This document shows, piece after piece, positions 33,977 to 45,079 of a stretch of DNA of 64,000 nucleotides. The notes below the pieces were generated by a model. The model made no database searches and had not been told where the DNA came from. It saw only the letters and a program-made list of their open reading frames with translations. How positions within the stretch are numbered: position 1 is the first letter of the stretch; each line of letters opens with the position of its first letter. The position numbers were made by a program, and so were the translations under genes. Source of the stretch: Linum tenue (taxonomy: Eukaryota > Streptophyta > Magnoliopsida > Malpighiales > Linaceae); the NCBI GenBank assembly GCA_946122785.1, contig CAMGYJ010000002.1:25642492-25706491 (forward strand). Direction: 5' to 3'.

Positions 33977-34104
33977 GTCGGAGGATTGGTGGGGAAAAGG
34001 AGAGGGAAGGGAGGAGAAGAAGGTGGGAACAGGGAGGAGGATAGAGAGATTCGAAAGGAGGAGAGGTCTCGAGGGGAAGGGGACAAAAGCTCGGGAGTGA
34101 GTAC

Positions 34105-34703
34105 AATCGACGAGGGAGATTGGAAGGGACGATGGAGGAATTGGGGATGGTCGATAGGAGGGATTGAAGAGACTGGTGGGGAAGATCGGAAGATTGGCCG
34201 TCTATTTTTCACCAAGAGAGCTAGAGATTGGAGAAGAAGGGAAGAGGGAGTTGGTGGTGCTCGTGGCTTTGATGTTTTTGCCGAAGGAAGGAGAAGAGGG
34301 GAAACCGGCGGATTGGACAGGTCGGCGACAATAGCTTCTTCCTGTCGTCTTCTCCGGGCAAGGGATTTTGAGGATTGGTCAATTTTGGGTTTTAATTTGG
34401 GGTAGGTCAGATCATGGGTTAATGGGTTGGGTCACATTGGTCAGGTTTTTATGATGTGGCAAGCTTTTATGACGTGGCAGGATTGGATTTTTGTTTGTTT
34501 GTCAAAAATAGGTGACTAGGTGAGTCTGTTAGCCACGTCAGCAAATAATTGACGGTGTTAACAGAGACTGACGGAAGGTAACGGAGAGTGACCAAACTTG
34601 AACCATTTAACTAATTTGAGTGACCAAGATTGGATTTAAATATTTCTAGTGACCAAACATGAACGCTTTTTGTAATCTCAGTGACCAACCATGCAATTAA
34701 CCC
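34105..34703 (-). repeat. Right terminal inverted repeat
   Basis: 599 bp, inverted counterpart of the left arm. Its outermost bases read GTGACCAACCATGCAATT then AACCC on the plus strand. Confidence 0.8.
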
Positions 34704-35459
34704 CTTTCTTTGAGGACAAAACCATATTAAAAGTGCATTTTATACCGTTTCATTCGATTTAAAATAAATTTTATATTTTCCTTAATCCTAAAAAAATTAA
34801 TGAAACTAAGCACCATACACTTTATATTTGGTACAAGTTGGTCTAGCTCAAACATTGTTTTGGTCCAATGCAGACCGAGTTATTACATACCCCTACTAAT
34901 ACCTCTCTAAGATTGGTAGGAATTCCGACTTCAAAACTAGCCCACATCACACTAAAGCACTAGCAACATATTTTTAAATTACAGGTTTGAAGAATGTCCT
35001 TCAAGTTCGAGGTCAAAATACACACCATTCTTTATCAACCTAATTCTGCACTAAACAAATTCCACTTGTCCCACACGAGTTCGAATCCTTGTTCCACAAA
35101 TCACTCGCGGCACTACTCTAGAAGACTTTATCTGCAAATACCAAACACGAGGCTTCCCAGCAAAAGAAGCTATCCGGAATTGCACAAAGCACTTCTAAAT
35201 ACCTACTTCAAAGTATACCACTAAAATCGGTAGCAAAGCTTGCAGATTCTTGCAAGATTGTGAACATCTGATAAGTTTCGTGTGGGGAAGGGAAAGGGAG
35301 GACAGCTGAGTAGTACATTTGAAGCGGATGATCCTATCCGACATCTGCTCTCTCCATCCCCAAAGGATATACAGATTTTTAAGACTATGTTCTCCTCGAT
35401 TTCCCAAAAGAACAGACGCAAAATATACTCCGTCGCTTCCTGATATCAAAGAAACGTCC
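34704..35459. other. Intergenic plus DAWDLE 3' flank
   Basis: AT-rich. The part nearest 35459 is the likely 3' untranslated region of the minus-strand FHA gene. Nothing else recognised. Confidence 0.5.
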
Positions 35460-38400
35460 TCAGGGACTTGGTGATACCTCTGACGAGTTCTCATGCAATA
35501 ACACATATTCTCGGCTGCAGAAAACCAGGCACAGCAAATCATTAGGGGCAGGATCAAACAGAAATATTGCATGAAAAAAATCAGCTACAGCTTTCCAATT
35601 TTCAGGCGCCAATGCTCTAAACGTAGAAGCAACTTGTCGGCCACTCGAACAACTTTAAACATGCAGTCAACACGCTCAGGATGGAAACGCAGCACCAAGT
35701 CATGATAGCCCCCAAAGACACTTGGACAAGACCAACAAAGCAATGAATCAACAGAGGTGCAGCAGGCAATGTAATGCTGATGGCAAGTAACAGACATCAG
35801 TACCGCTCACAAAACATAGACAAGGAGAACTCAGCTAAAAATGCTTCAGATAATCGAAAAGGTTAGTACAGCATTCAGATAAAATCATCCAAGCACAACA
35901 GAACGGCTAACTAAGCCAAAATCATCCAAGCACAATGGAAGCTGATTTATCTTGGATGGTTAGTCACTAATTAATAATGACAAAGTTTTAAACTCCAGCT
36001 CAGGAAGTACATGTCGAGAAATGATTAGGTTGCCTACCTACTATTACCAAACTTAATTGTGTCTTTTTCGAAAAGCTCATAGTAACGCTCGGGCTCAATG
36101 GGTTTCTCCTGCAAACACCAGAAAAGCTGTTCAGACGTGATTACATGAATAACTAACCATAGAAGTCGTGCTGAATATTGGTAAAAGAGTATGTGCCTCA
36201 CATTAATGAAAGTCTTGTTAGTGCTTCCAAGATCCATCAAGTAAGGGCTATCATCCATACAGAGAACAAAGAAGTCAGCATAAGCAGAAGACACTAAACT
36301 GCACCTTATTACAGAAATTTTAAATAATAAAAAACTGTTGATTCTTACCTTACTTGCTTAGATATGGTACCATCAGATCGTTCCTTTTCTACTTGCCTAC
36401 AAGTCAACGAAACAAAATCAGAAACACCCCCAACAACATCAATTAAAATTTTTGAGCAACCACTTATAGATCTACCGGAATTGAATGACAGCATGTTGCT
36501 TGCTGCAGGATGGGTGGTCCGTAGGGACATCTGCCACCCTTCTCTCTCTACCAAAAAGATAACAACTTTGCCTGTGTATATAGAGAGGTTCTGTTCATTG
36601 AGACACAATAGAAACAAGAAACAAAGTCAGCACCATTATCCAAACAAAATGGATGCAAGTGTCAACAGAATTTGATAGCCAAACAGTATTCCAATACGTA
36701 AACTTAGTACTCAATAGAAGAAACTAGGATTAAGTTCTTTGCTGGCCTGAGCCAAGTATCTAACAAACATGATTTGTTGCAACAGCGAACTGACGCGTGG
36801 TGTGCAAGTGCAACTAACAAAAGCAGCAATTACAATCATTGCACAAGCTGCATCACACATGCGCAAAACAAGAGTCGAGAAACCAAGACTCACCATTCAG
36901 CACTTCACCACCCTTAAAAACATAAAGCCTCCATCTTATGTTGGGTTTCCGGGCCTCTGGAGGCTCATTAAACAGTAGAGTAACACCTGCCCCAAAAAAA
37001 TAGCAGACGAGCAAATGAGAGGCATCAGAAAGAAAGCACACAGCCAGTAATTGTGATTGTTTGACGACTCAGCAAAGCAAGCTTAATCAGTTTACATCAT
37101 CAGAAGTCGTTGCTAGCATCACTTGTAATCCATAGGAAGCAACAGAGGATCGGAAATTATAGTAATATGCCAGCATAGGAAGCAGACAAACAGAGTTTAT
37201 GGACAATAAAAAAAGCCATTTAATGAATGTCTGAACATTGTCAAGCTACAATTAATACAGCCATTGAGAGAAAGGGTTCCAACACCTACTGCAGCTGGAA
37301 TGTGTTGACATCACATAATAATTTAAATCAGTTGCATGCTAACATTCCAGTTCTCCACATATACCAAAACATGAAAGACAATGAAACAAGCATAAAAAAC
37401 TATACTACTCCTAGCAGCCATAAGTAATCGAATCTGTCAGATATGTGACAGAGCTAATAAAACAGGGAACTGTAGGAAAAAATGCAAAAACACCAACCTC
37501 GAACCCTATTAGTTTCCGCAGCAAGTTTCCCAGACAGCTCAAATGATGGTTTTTGCTGCAAGCCAATGTCATGCATCAACAACATTAGATATAGGGAAGT
37601 AGGACCAAGGCACTCTTGCATCTCCCTAATGATCAGAAACAAGACTATATTCCACAAATTTAGTTACAGTCTTACTTTTTGGCTCGCTTCCAAGGCCTCT
37701 TCAGCCGCTTTCATCTTAGCTACAGAATCATCCTCGTAATTTCTGTGGAATCAACAAATATAATTAACACCATGATGAGCAGATCATAATATTGTGATGT
37801 ACGAAGGCCAACCAAAGCCCATAATCATGCTACACTGTCACTATGCCCTCTAATGGAAAAACGGGAAGGATCAAATTCACTAGTATAGTTGGGTGACATA
37901 AGGTTTCTTCATATGTTCTGCGCTTCTAAAGATAAACTATTGCGGAATAAGCAACAAGCGTAACCCTGGTCAGTGGTAGAATCTAATGGCTTTCGCAGCT
38001 AGGTTGTCTGAGAATTCTATTTCCTCGGAGTAAAGGACACCTATCATTCACATTACTCCTCACTTTGATGGAATTGAAGATGTAATCATCATAAACCATA
38101 AGTGTTACACAGAAGAACAAATACAAAGAGCAAGTAATCAAACATTTGCCTCAACTAAGGAATAGATGGAAAAATAGACTCCGGCAAGGATCTTACCTTC
38201 TATCTGCTCCTCCATAGTTGGTGACCTAAAATAAACAATTCCATATGAGTTGACATTTAAACCAAAATGCAGCAACTGGAGTATAGGACTAATAAGAGCA
38301 AGAGCCTCGCTGACTAAAGAAGGCAGCAGAAACATTCAGAAAAATGAAGAGAGAAAAGATATTCACTTGCATTAAATGCCAAACACAATAGAAGGCCACA

Positions 38401-39129
38401 TTTTAGGCAGGGGAACAAAAAGTAATTAGATAGAAATAGTCACTAGGAATAGATATCACCAGACACCTCGTCGCGTTCTGTGTTCTGAGCAGCTCTTCGA
38501 GGTGACTGAGACCCAAAGCTTCTCTTGTGGTGCCGATCAGTTGGAGAAAGAGAACGCTCATGCCTATCTCTAGATAATTTTCTGTCCATTTCATCTCTAC
38601 TATGCTTCCTCTCCCCACTATTTCCCCTATCTTCTGTACCTCTTGCTTTATAGGCGGCCTTATCACCTCCACTCCCATGGCCCTTGTCATTTTCCCTGTC
38701 AATCACCTTGTGAGCCTCCCTTTCCCTATGCGCTCCTCCTTTACCATGAGTTCTTTCACGCTCTCTTTCAGGATCCTCCCTGTCCTTATGGGTAACCCTA
38801 TCCCTGTCCCTGCCACGATTCCTTCCATGGTCTCTACTATCACCCAGTTTATCCGCCTCTCTCTCCGCTTGCACTCGCCTTAGTCTCTTAGAACGTGGGG
38901 AAAGAGAAGCAGACCTTTCACCATTAGGGGACTTACTATTAGCACGTCTTCTGTCTTTTGGCGATGGAGAGGCATCCCGCCGTGAGTTCTTTTGCCGGGC
39001 TACTGGTGAAGGCGAAATATCTCTACGGGAACTTCTGTGTCGTGCTGCTGCCCTTTCAGCAGGTGGGGAGCTCCTCCGACCTCTGACTCTGTCTGGGGAT
39101 ACCGAATGATCGGACAAATGACGACCCAT
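35460..39129 (-). CDS. DDL: FHA domain protein DAWDLE (SNIP1-like)
   Basis: Ten exons: 39129-38467, 38225-38197, 37742-37676, 37555-37498, 36986-36894, 36590-36476, 36396-36349, 36247-36202, 36108-36038 and 35514-35460. Every junction is GT-AG and the phases close on 414 residues. Exon 1 encodes an Arg/Ser/Asp/Glu-rich tail (about 1-221) like SR proteins. The FHA domain starts near residue 272 (GVTLLFNEPPEARKPNIRW) and includes GRERRVADVPTDHPSCSKQH, LGSTNKTFIN and the C-terminal SREYVLLHENS. In Arabidopsis DDL binds phospho-proteins and DCL1 and promotes pri-miRNA processing and stability; its animal relative is SNIP1. Exon 2 is only 29 bases. No lesions were seen. A leader intron upstream of 39129 is possible. 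Confidence 0.92.
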
Positions 39130-40673
39130 TTCCTGCTAAGTCACTAGAATGGAACAGAAGAAGAAGAATCAGTTAGCATAGTAAGGGTACTGCTCAAAGA
39201 ACACGAAGTGAAGATGGAAGAATGCCGAATCCATTACAATGTCAAACCAAGCAAACCCTAATCTGGCGATCTCCTAAATTTTTCATCAGCCCATAAGAGA
39301 ATTGACTTACTGCTCACAGGCTTTCCAAAGGAATCGACTCGACCTTTTCCCGAAGAACTTCAGCGCTACTGTCTCCAGTCCACCACGCTCTTGTGTGCAA
39401 AAGACCCCGCCAAAACCAGCTGGGCCGGCGGGTTGGGCTGTTACCCGGGACAGAGGTTTGTGTTCGCATTTCGCAAAACCCCACCTCATAAACCCTCAAA
39501 ATTGAAGGGCTTTTGGGACGGATGATTGAAATTCAATGTCGGTTGGCGGTTGATGATTTTTGGAAGTAGAATTTCAATAGGTAAATTAGATAACAATATA
39601 CAGATGGATTTTTTAATGTGAAACATTATTTAATGGTTAATGTGAACATATTAGTTATTAGAGGCAACGTTTAGAAAAAAATTGTGGTAGATAAGCAAAT
39701 TATGTTATTATCCCTTTTATATTTGAAGTTTGAACAACATACTGTTCGTGGGATAGAACATTTTGGTTCTTCATTCCATCATTTTTTTAACAATTGGGCT
39801 CTTTCCTTTTGATAAAAAAAAAACACTTTTTCAACTATAAAATTGAAAAAGAAAACAATTATCTTTGACTAAAAATTTTAACTATCTCAACTTTTGATGA
39901 AATCGAGATAGTTATCTTTCAAAAATGAATTCTAACAATAGTAGAACGACTACGCTTTCTTCTTCTGAAGGTGGGAGAAAAGATAAAAACATATTAGTAC
40001 TAAAAAAAAATCTAGTTTGAAACTCATGGGATGCAATTAACCTCTTTTGGTTAATTCGAGAAAAGATGGGGTGAGGATGCTAAAAGAGTTGATTGTTAAG
40101 CTGTATGAGACGATTGTTTCTGACAACCAACCAAATATTATATATTAATGTGCTTGTATAAAAAAAATAAAGAAATTATTTACACTAAAAATGCAATTAG
40201 TATAACAATCTCACTAAAATGATGGTAGAAATGAAACTATATCTATGTACTTTATGCTCTATACTAGATCGAGCACTCCAGTCATTAATAACTTGATTAT
40301 TTTTAGATAATAGTAAATAGAAACAACGCTCGTAAGGAGTCCTATTGAAACCAAAAAAGAAAGGCGAGCATAATATCAACCCAATCCGAGCCACTGGCAT
40401 ACTCTAAACCACACCTATGTTTTGTAGGGATAATATAGTACATATTTGTTACTATATCCAAAATAGTTCGAATTTTATCAATACACATAAGAATTGGGTA
40501 TAATATAAAAAACCATATCTTTACTCAATGGGGTTTCAGATATCCACGGTTATCCATAAATAATATTTTTTTTTGTATAACTTCAACCAATATGTTAACA
40601 ATAAGGAGAGTTCTATGGCACCCAGAGTGAAATCTGGGGTACCGCATATCTTGAGTAAGAAAATGCTATCAAG
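39130..40673. other. Intergenic
   Basis: DAWDLE leader and promoter lie within the first 350 bases. The stretch 40430-40570 resembles part of the MITE at 51696-52236 (TATCCACGGTTATCCAT and a preceding TTACTATATCC) but has no clear ends. No gene seen. Confidence 0.45.
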
Positions 40674-40733
40674 AACTTGCATTGATTGAAATTTTTTTAT
40701 TCCTCTCTCTTCCTTTCCTTTTTCTCTGCCTTC

Positions 40734-42158
40734 TGATAGACCGTTAGTTACACATGTTTTTACCCCTGCTCTTACTCCGTTTGAGGTATTGATTCTCGTG
40801 TTTTAGGCCGATTTCACGCTAGGTTGTGCTTGTTTATGATATTTCAGGTCCTAGTACGTGAATGGAGGCTTGGGAGCGAGTTTGAGGTCGATTGAACGAG
40901 GATCGGACGCATGGCGAGGTTCTGAGGAAGTCGCACGGGCACACCCACAACCCGCACGGCCGTGCAAGTGACCAGTTTGGCCGTGCGGGATTGTGCGAGA
41001 GCACGCACGGGCAGACCATGAATCCGCACGGCCGTGCAACATGCAACCCAGGCCGTGCGCTTTTTGCCGAGGCCACGCACGGGCACAAGTGAAATCCGCA
41101 CGGCCGTGCAAAGTGCAATCCAGGCCGTGCGAGATGGCTGAAGTTCGACTTAATGGTACGCCGCGTTTTGAGGTGCACGGCCAGAATGGTGATATGCACG
41201 GCCGTGCACCCTGGCCGTGCGAGTCGGGAAATTCTGGTTTTAAGCGGATTCCGAGCCAAACAGAGGGGGATTCGAGTTTTAGAGAGACAGAGCGATTCCT
41301 AGAGAGAGAAAGCGACGAACAAGAGTCTCCAAGTGCCCTAGATCGATCTTCAACACCATTGGAGCTTGGTTTGAGCTTGGAGAAGTGCCGATTCAACGTC
41401 CAGGAGCAGAAATCCATCTTCACAGTATGATTTCCGCGTCTGATTCTGCTTTTGCTTCTTTCTCCATGGAGTAGTTCTCCCATTCATCTGGGTATGGGAA
41501 ACCCTAGTTCTGTATGTTAGGTTTGATTGTATGAACCCAAGTATTGATTCTATGATTTGATTATATTCGATTGAGGTTTGAATGATTGAATGGCATGAAT
41601 CCTGATCAAATTCCTGTTGTTTCTGCTTTAACCTAGAATGATAATATCTGCCTAGGTTGATAGAGTATCCTTAATCGAAGGTAGTGAATTGGTGACTTTA
41701 GTCGAGGAGCCAGTTCACTATTCTGTACCGAATTCCATTCGGTAGTGAAGGTTTTGTTCATAGGGCCTCAATCTGTTTACTCCGGTGTAGGTTAGTCGCC
41801 AGCTAGAGACTCAGATTGAGAGGGTCTGAAGACCTTTAGTCGAGACTTCAGACTATTTGAGAATCTTCCGCAGTATAACTATCATAGAAATCGAACTTGG
41901 CAATTACAATCCGGCTTAACTGCAGTCTAGGGGGAACCATATCCGGGTGACCTCTCTTAACCTGAATACAACCGTTTAGTTGTTTTGTTTGCTTGTTAGT
42001 TTAGAACTTCACTAAAGTTTCATTGCTAGATAATACGAATTCACTGAGTAGTCATCACATCTAGGACCCGGGTTGACATTAAAACCCAACCCGCTATACT
42101 ACGCTTTAGGAAGTGGTTACACTTGGCCAATTTCTAGAGTGACAGTAACAGCGAGTCA
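40734..42158 (+). mobile_element. Solo LTR, 1425 bp, with 5-bp duplication CCTTC
   Basis: Begins TGATAG and ends GAGTCA, flanked by CCTTC at 40729-40733 and 42159-42163. It has a 72-bp GC-rich tandem repeat in its first third. It ends with a leader-like region. No internal coding region and no second LTR is present, so recombination between two LTRs has removed the rest. The likely class is Ty3/gypsy (Athila-like), judged from general appearance only. Confidence 0.65.
40930..41150. repeat. 72-bp tandem repeat built on the palindrome GCACGGCCGTGC
   Basis: The 12-base perfect palindrome occurs at 40954-40965, 41026-41037, 41098-41109 and 41196-41207. The first three are exactly 72 bases apart inside a three-unit array that also carries GCACGGGCA and GGCCGTGCG. 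The unit is CpG-dense. Confidence 0.8.
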
Positions 42159-43024
42159 CCTTCTCTCTAGAGGCTTCCCCTTCCAGACGAGTATGGGGGC
42201 TGCTGCCGGCGTCTCTCCGGCGACAGCCCTCCGTCCCTCCGATCTCCGTTTGTTGTCTTGCTTTCCTTCCTTCATGTGTTCTTGTTTCTCTGCTTTATGC
42301 TTGTTTCCAGCCCTTGTTTTGGGTGTTTGTCCTTCCTTTGTTGGATCTCTTCCTCCCCCTCTGTTGGGTCGAGTTTTTTGCCCTCTGATATGTGTGACTC
42401 AAATCTGGAGATGATGTCTGATCTAAGAAGCGATGGAGGTCGGATCTGTTCTAGATCTGGCTTGTCTTCTCCTCCCCTCTCTCTTGTCTACCTCCTTGTC
42501 TCAACATGCAGATCTTGTTGTTCCGGAGATGTAGCCCATGGCGTCGGACTCAGAGTGGAGAGCTTGAAGACAGAAGTCCTTCTCCCTCTGGAGCTTTCGC
42601 CGCCGACCGGTCGTCTGATGTGGTCCTTTGTGTCGTTTTGAAGGAGGCAAAGACGACTGGCTTGGAGTTGGATGGTGAGAGAATCCTCTTCGGGTTTGGT
42701 GGAAGCGGTTCCCTGTTCAGGCATATGGCGGCGACGACTTGTGCAGGTGGCGACGCTGGGTGTCTTTTCGTGGAGGTTGTTTTCGGCCGCGGCGGTGGAT
42801 GTTGCTGAGGGAGGCAGATGCACAGCTAGGGTTAGGAGAGCCACACATGTTTGGGTCCGGGTCTGGGCCCTATTGGGTGCCGGCCCACTTGTCTCTTTGG
42901 GCCTTTTTGTTTGGTTTTTTTATCCAACTGTGTATTTCTGCTTGTACTTTTTCATTTGGGCTTGGCCCAATCGCTTTCTTAATGAACAACCCCTTTCAAG
43001 AAAAAAAAAACTTGCATTGATTGA

Positions 43025-43544
43025 TCTTTCGGACATGATACTATACTCTAACCCTTAAAGATCAAAATCTAGGTCTTAATTCTCTAAATCTTATACCCCA
43101 AATCAATTTAATTAGAAACAATAATCAATGGTTATGATTCGTCCAAATATAGGCAAAAAAGGACAATGCACCATCTTAGGGTTTATAGTTTATGATTTAG
43201 ATAATTAGGACCTATGATTCATTCATTAAGGGTTAGGGTATAGTATCATGCCCCAAAATCCTGTTAATTCGAGGTCTAGATAGTATTTTCATACTCAAGC
43301 TATGCGATACCCTGAATTTCACCGGGGTACCGTGGAAGGCACTTAACAATACGCATATTATGATATCACTTTATAACAATAAAGTATTAAAATGAAGAAA
43401 TTTAGTCAAGAACAATAAAGTTTATGGAAATTAGTTAAAAACAATAAATTACTTGCTAAGTTGCAGCCTCACTAGACTGTCTATGAAGATGTAACACATT
43501 AAATTACTTGCTAAGTTGCAGCCTCACTAGACTGTCTATGAAGA
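43025..43544. other. AT-rich spacer with a 55-bp duplication reaching into the Cassandra LTR
   Basis: Bases 43446-43500 and 43501-43555 are identical over 55 bp by eye (AAATTACTTGCTAAGTTGCA onwards). Each copy ends with the first 11 bases of the Cassandra LTR, so the duplication postdates the insertion. Nothing else recognised. Confidence 0.7.
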
Positions 43545-43820
43545 TGTAACACATTAGGCAAATCTCACATTGACAAAGCACGGGAGAGATCCATGGTTAA
43601 TAAGTAGGAAACAGACCTTAACTGACAAGACGCATTTTGGGGTGAAATGAAGGAGTTCTTGTGAGAACTCCGAAGTTAAATGTGCTCAGTGCGGAGTACA
43701 ACAAGGATGACTGACCTTGTGGGACGTCACCCTGAATTGCACCCCAAGTCGAAATTCGTGTGGGTGTAGAGGCCCAAAGCGGACAGTATCTTGTTGGGAA
43801 AAGATTCAGGATGTTACAAG

Positions 43821-43832
43821 TGGTATCGGAGC
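43821..43832 (+). promoter_or_regulatory. Primer binding site, initiator tRNA-Met, first internal segment
   Basis: TGGTATCGGAGC; one base differs from the standard TGGTATCAGAGC found in the second segment at 44176-44187. Confidence 0.8.
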
Positions 43833-44006
43833 CTCTCCGCGTCCCTCTTGAACGATGACGGGGCAAACCTCAACGAGGGCGTTGAGTCCCAGGGGTGTAT
43901 GTAACACCTTAGGCAAATCCCACATCGACAAAGCACGGGAGAGATCCATGGTTAATAAGTAGGAAACCGACCTTAACTGAAAAGACGTGTTTTGGGGTGA
44001 AACGAA

Positions 44007-44101
44007 GGAGTTCTTGTGAGAACTCCGAAGTTAAACGTGCTCAGTGCGAAGTACAACAAGGATGCCTGACCTTATGGGAAGTCACCCTGAATTGCACCCC
44101 A
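44007..44101 (+). promoter_or_regulatory. 5S rRNA-derived promoter region in the middle Cassandra LTR
   Basis: From GAGTTCTTGTGAGAACTCC to AATTGCACCCC the sequence follows the 5S rRNA gene, including the A-box-like AAGTTAAACGTGCTC and a degraded C box. The other two LTRs hold the same segment at 355-base spacing. It is a decayed relative, not a 5S gene. Confidence 0.8.
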
Positions 44102-44970
44102 AGTCGAAATTCGTGTGGGTGTAGAGGCCCAAAGCGGACAGTATCTTGTCGGGAAAAGGTTCGGGATGTTACAAGTGGTATCAGAGCCTCTCCACGTCTC
44201 TCTTGAACGATGGTGGGGCAAACCTCAACGAGCGCGTTGAGTCCCAGGGGTGTATGTAACACCTTAGGCAAATCCAACATCGACAAAGCACCAGAGAGAT
44301 CCATGGTTCATAAGTAGGAAACCGACCTTAACTGACAATACGTGTTTTGGGGTGAAACGAAGGAGTTCTTGTGAGAACTCTGAAGTTAAACGTGCTCAGT
44401 GCGGAGTACAATACGGATGGGTGACTTTATGGAAAGTCACCCTGAATTGCACCCGAAGTTGAAATCCGTACGGATTTAGAGGCCAAAAGCGGATAGTATT
44501 TTGACGGGAAAAAGTTCGGGATGTTATAAAGAGGATTGTTATATTTTTTTTCCAGGTTTTGTCATTTACCAAGATTCATATGCAAAATATTAGCATGTTC
44601 GCAACCTCTCCAAAATAATGTTCGAACGTATGTCCATTCTAAATTGAATTATTTACTCCCATGAATGAAGAAAGAAACCTTTTTTTCTCTCAAGTCAATA
44701 CATGTTGCAGCTGCAAAAACAAACGCCATTCTGTTTTGGCCACCACTTCTTCAGGTACGCCATTCAACCCTGATCGATCCTTTGTAACTTTTTCAGCACA
44801 AGCTAGAAACGAACTGAGAGAATGCCAACAGAAGACGAACTGGTCTGGGTGAATGGCTTGGGAACAATCTGCTACCCAACCAACCCTAGCAGTTTCAACT
44901 TCTACTGTTTATATATGGGAAGGCTGGGAAACTGCCATGTCGCTCTCAAGTTTCCAGGCCATTCGTCTAC

Positions 44971-45006
44971 CACGTGAGCCTGCGTTGCCGTATCAAATAT
45001 AAAATC
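44971..45006 (+). promoter_or_regulatory. G-box and TATA box of the tryptophan synthase gene
   Basis: A CACGTG G-box at 44971-44976 is followed 18 bases later by CAAATATAAAATC (44994-45006). The TATA-like core is about 80 bases before the start codon. G-boxes bind bZIP and bHLH factors and fit a light- or stress-responsive promoter. Confidence 0.55.
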
Positions 45007-45079
45007 TAGCGGTCCCAAGACGCCAAATCCATTACAAACTTAACCAACAAAGCCTCCGACTTTGAAGAAAATCTGCTAA

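Larger units (their letters stand above)
32770..34703. mobile_element. Pack-MULE-like element with about 600-bp terminal inverted repeats
   Basis: The left arm (32770-33375) and right arm (34105-34703) are inverted copies over about 600 bp. Each starts GGGTTAATTGCATGGTTGG. The roughly 730-bp interior is GC-rich and contains an SCL23-like gene fragment and no transposase. Long terminal inverted repeats around captured gene sequence define Pack-MULEs. The flanking 9 bases (TTTGAATGT and CTTTCTTTG) do not form a clear duplication, so the Mutator assignment rests on structure. A decayed relative of the terminus lies at about 27545. Confidence 0.78.
40690..43010 (+). mobile_element. Poly(A) retroposon flanked by 14-16 bp target duplications, interrupted by a solo LTR
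   Basis: AACTTGCATTGATTGA at 40674-40689 recurs right after a 10-base A run as CTTGCATTGATTGA at 43011-43024. This is the signature of a LINE-mobilised insertion. Removing the solo LTR (40734-42158 plus one CCTTC copy) leaves about 890 bp. It starts with a CT-rich leader, contains an ATG at 42193 and a GC-rich body, and ends in AAGAAAAAAAAAA. I cannot name the source transcript; it could be an internally deleted LINE or a retroposed host mRNA. Confidence 0.75.
43545..44528 (+). mobile_element. Cassandra TRIM retrotransposon, three LTRs in tandem
   Basis: Three LTRs of 274 bp (43545-43818, 43900-44173, 44255-44528) alternate with two 81-bp internal segments, a period of 355 bp. LTRs start TGTAACAC and end GATGTTACA (GATGTTATA in the third). 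Each internal segment opens with a methionine-tRNA primer site and closes with a purine tract ending CCAGGGG. Each LTR holds a 5S rRNA-like stretch (AACTCCGAAGTTAAACGTGC, then GGATGGGTGAC in the third). These features define Cassandra, a very short non-coding LTR element that uses a 5S-type polymerase III promoter. The outer duplication is imperfect (GAAGA before, AAGAG after). Confidence 0.9.

Noticed and set aside
33497..34405. 302-codon plus-strand open frame rich in Gly, Glu and Arg
   Set aside because: It is the antisense of the captured SCL23 fragment and of the Pack-MULE arm; the composition comes from the opposite strand's Pro/Ser codons.
40930..41230. CRISPR-like array
   Set aside because: The repeats are a contiguous 72-bp tandem array without distinct spacers, in a plant LTR.
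43981..44101. 5S rRNA gene
   Set aside because: The 5S-like stretch is diverged, incomplete and lies within 274-bp LTRs with primer sites, which is Cassandra and not a 5S locus.
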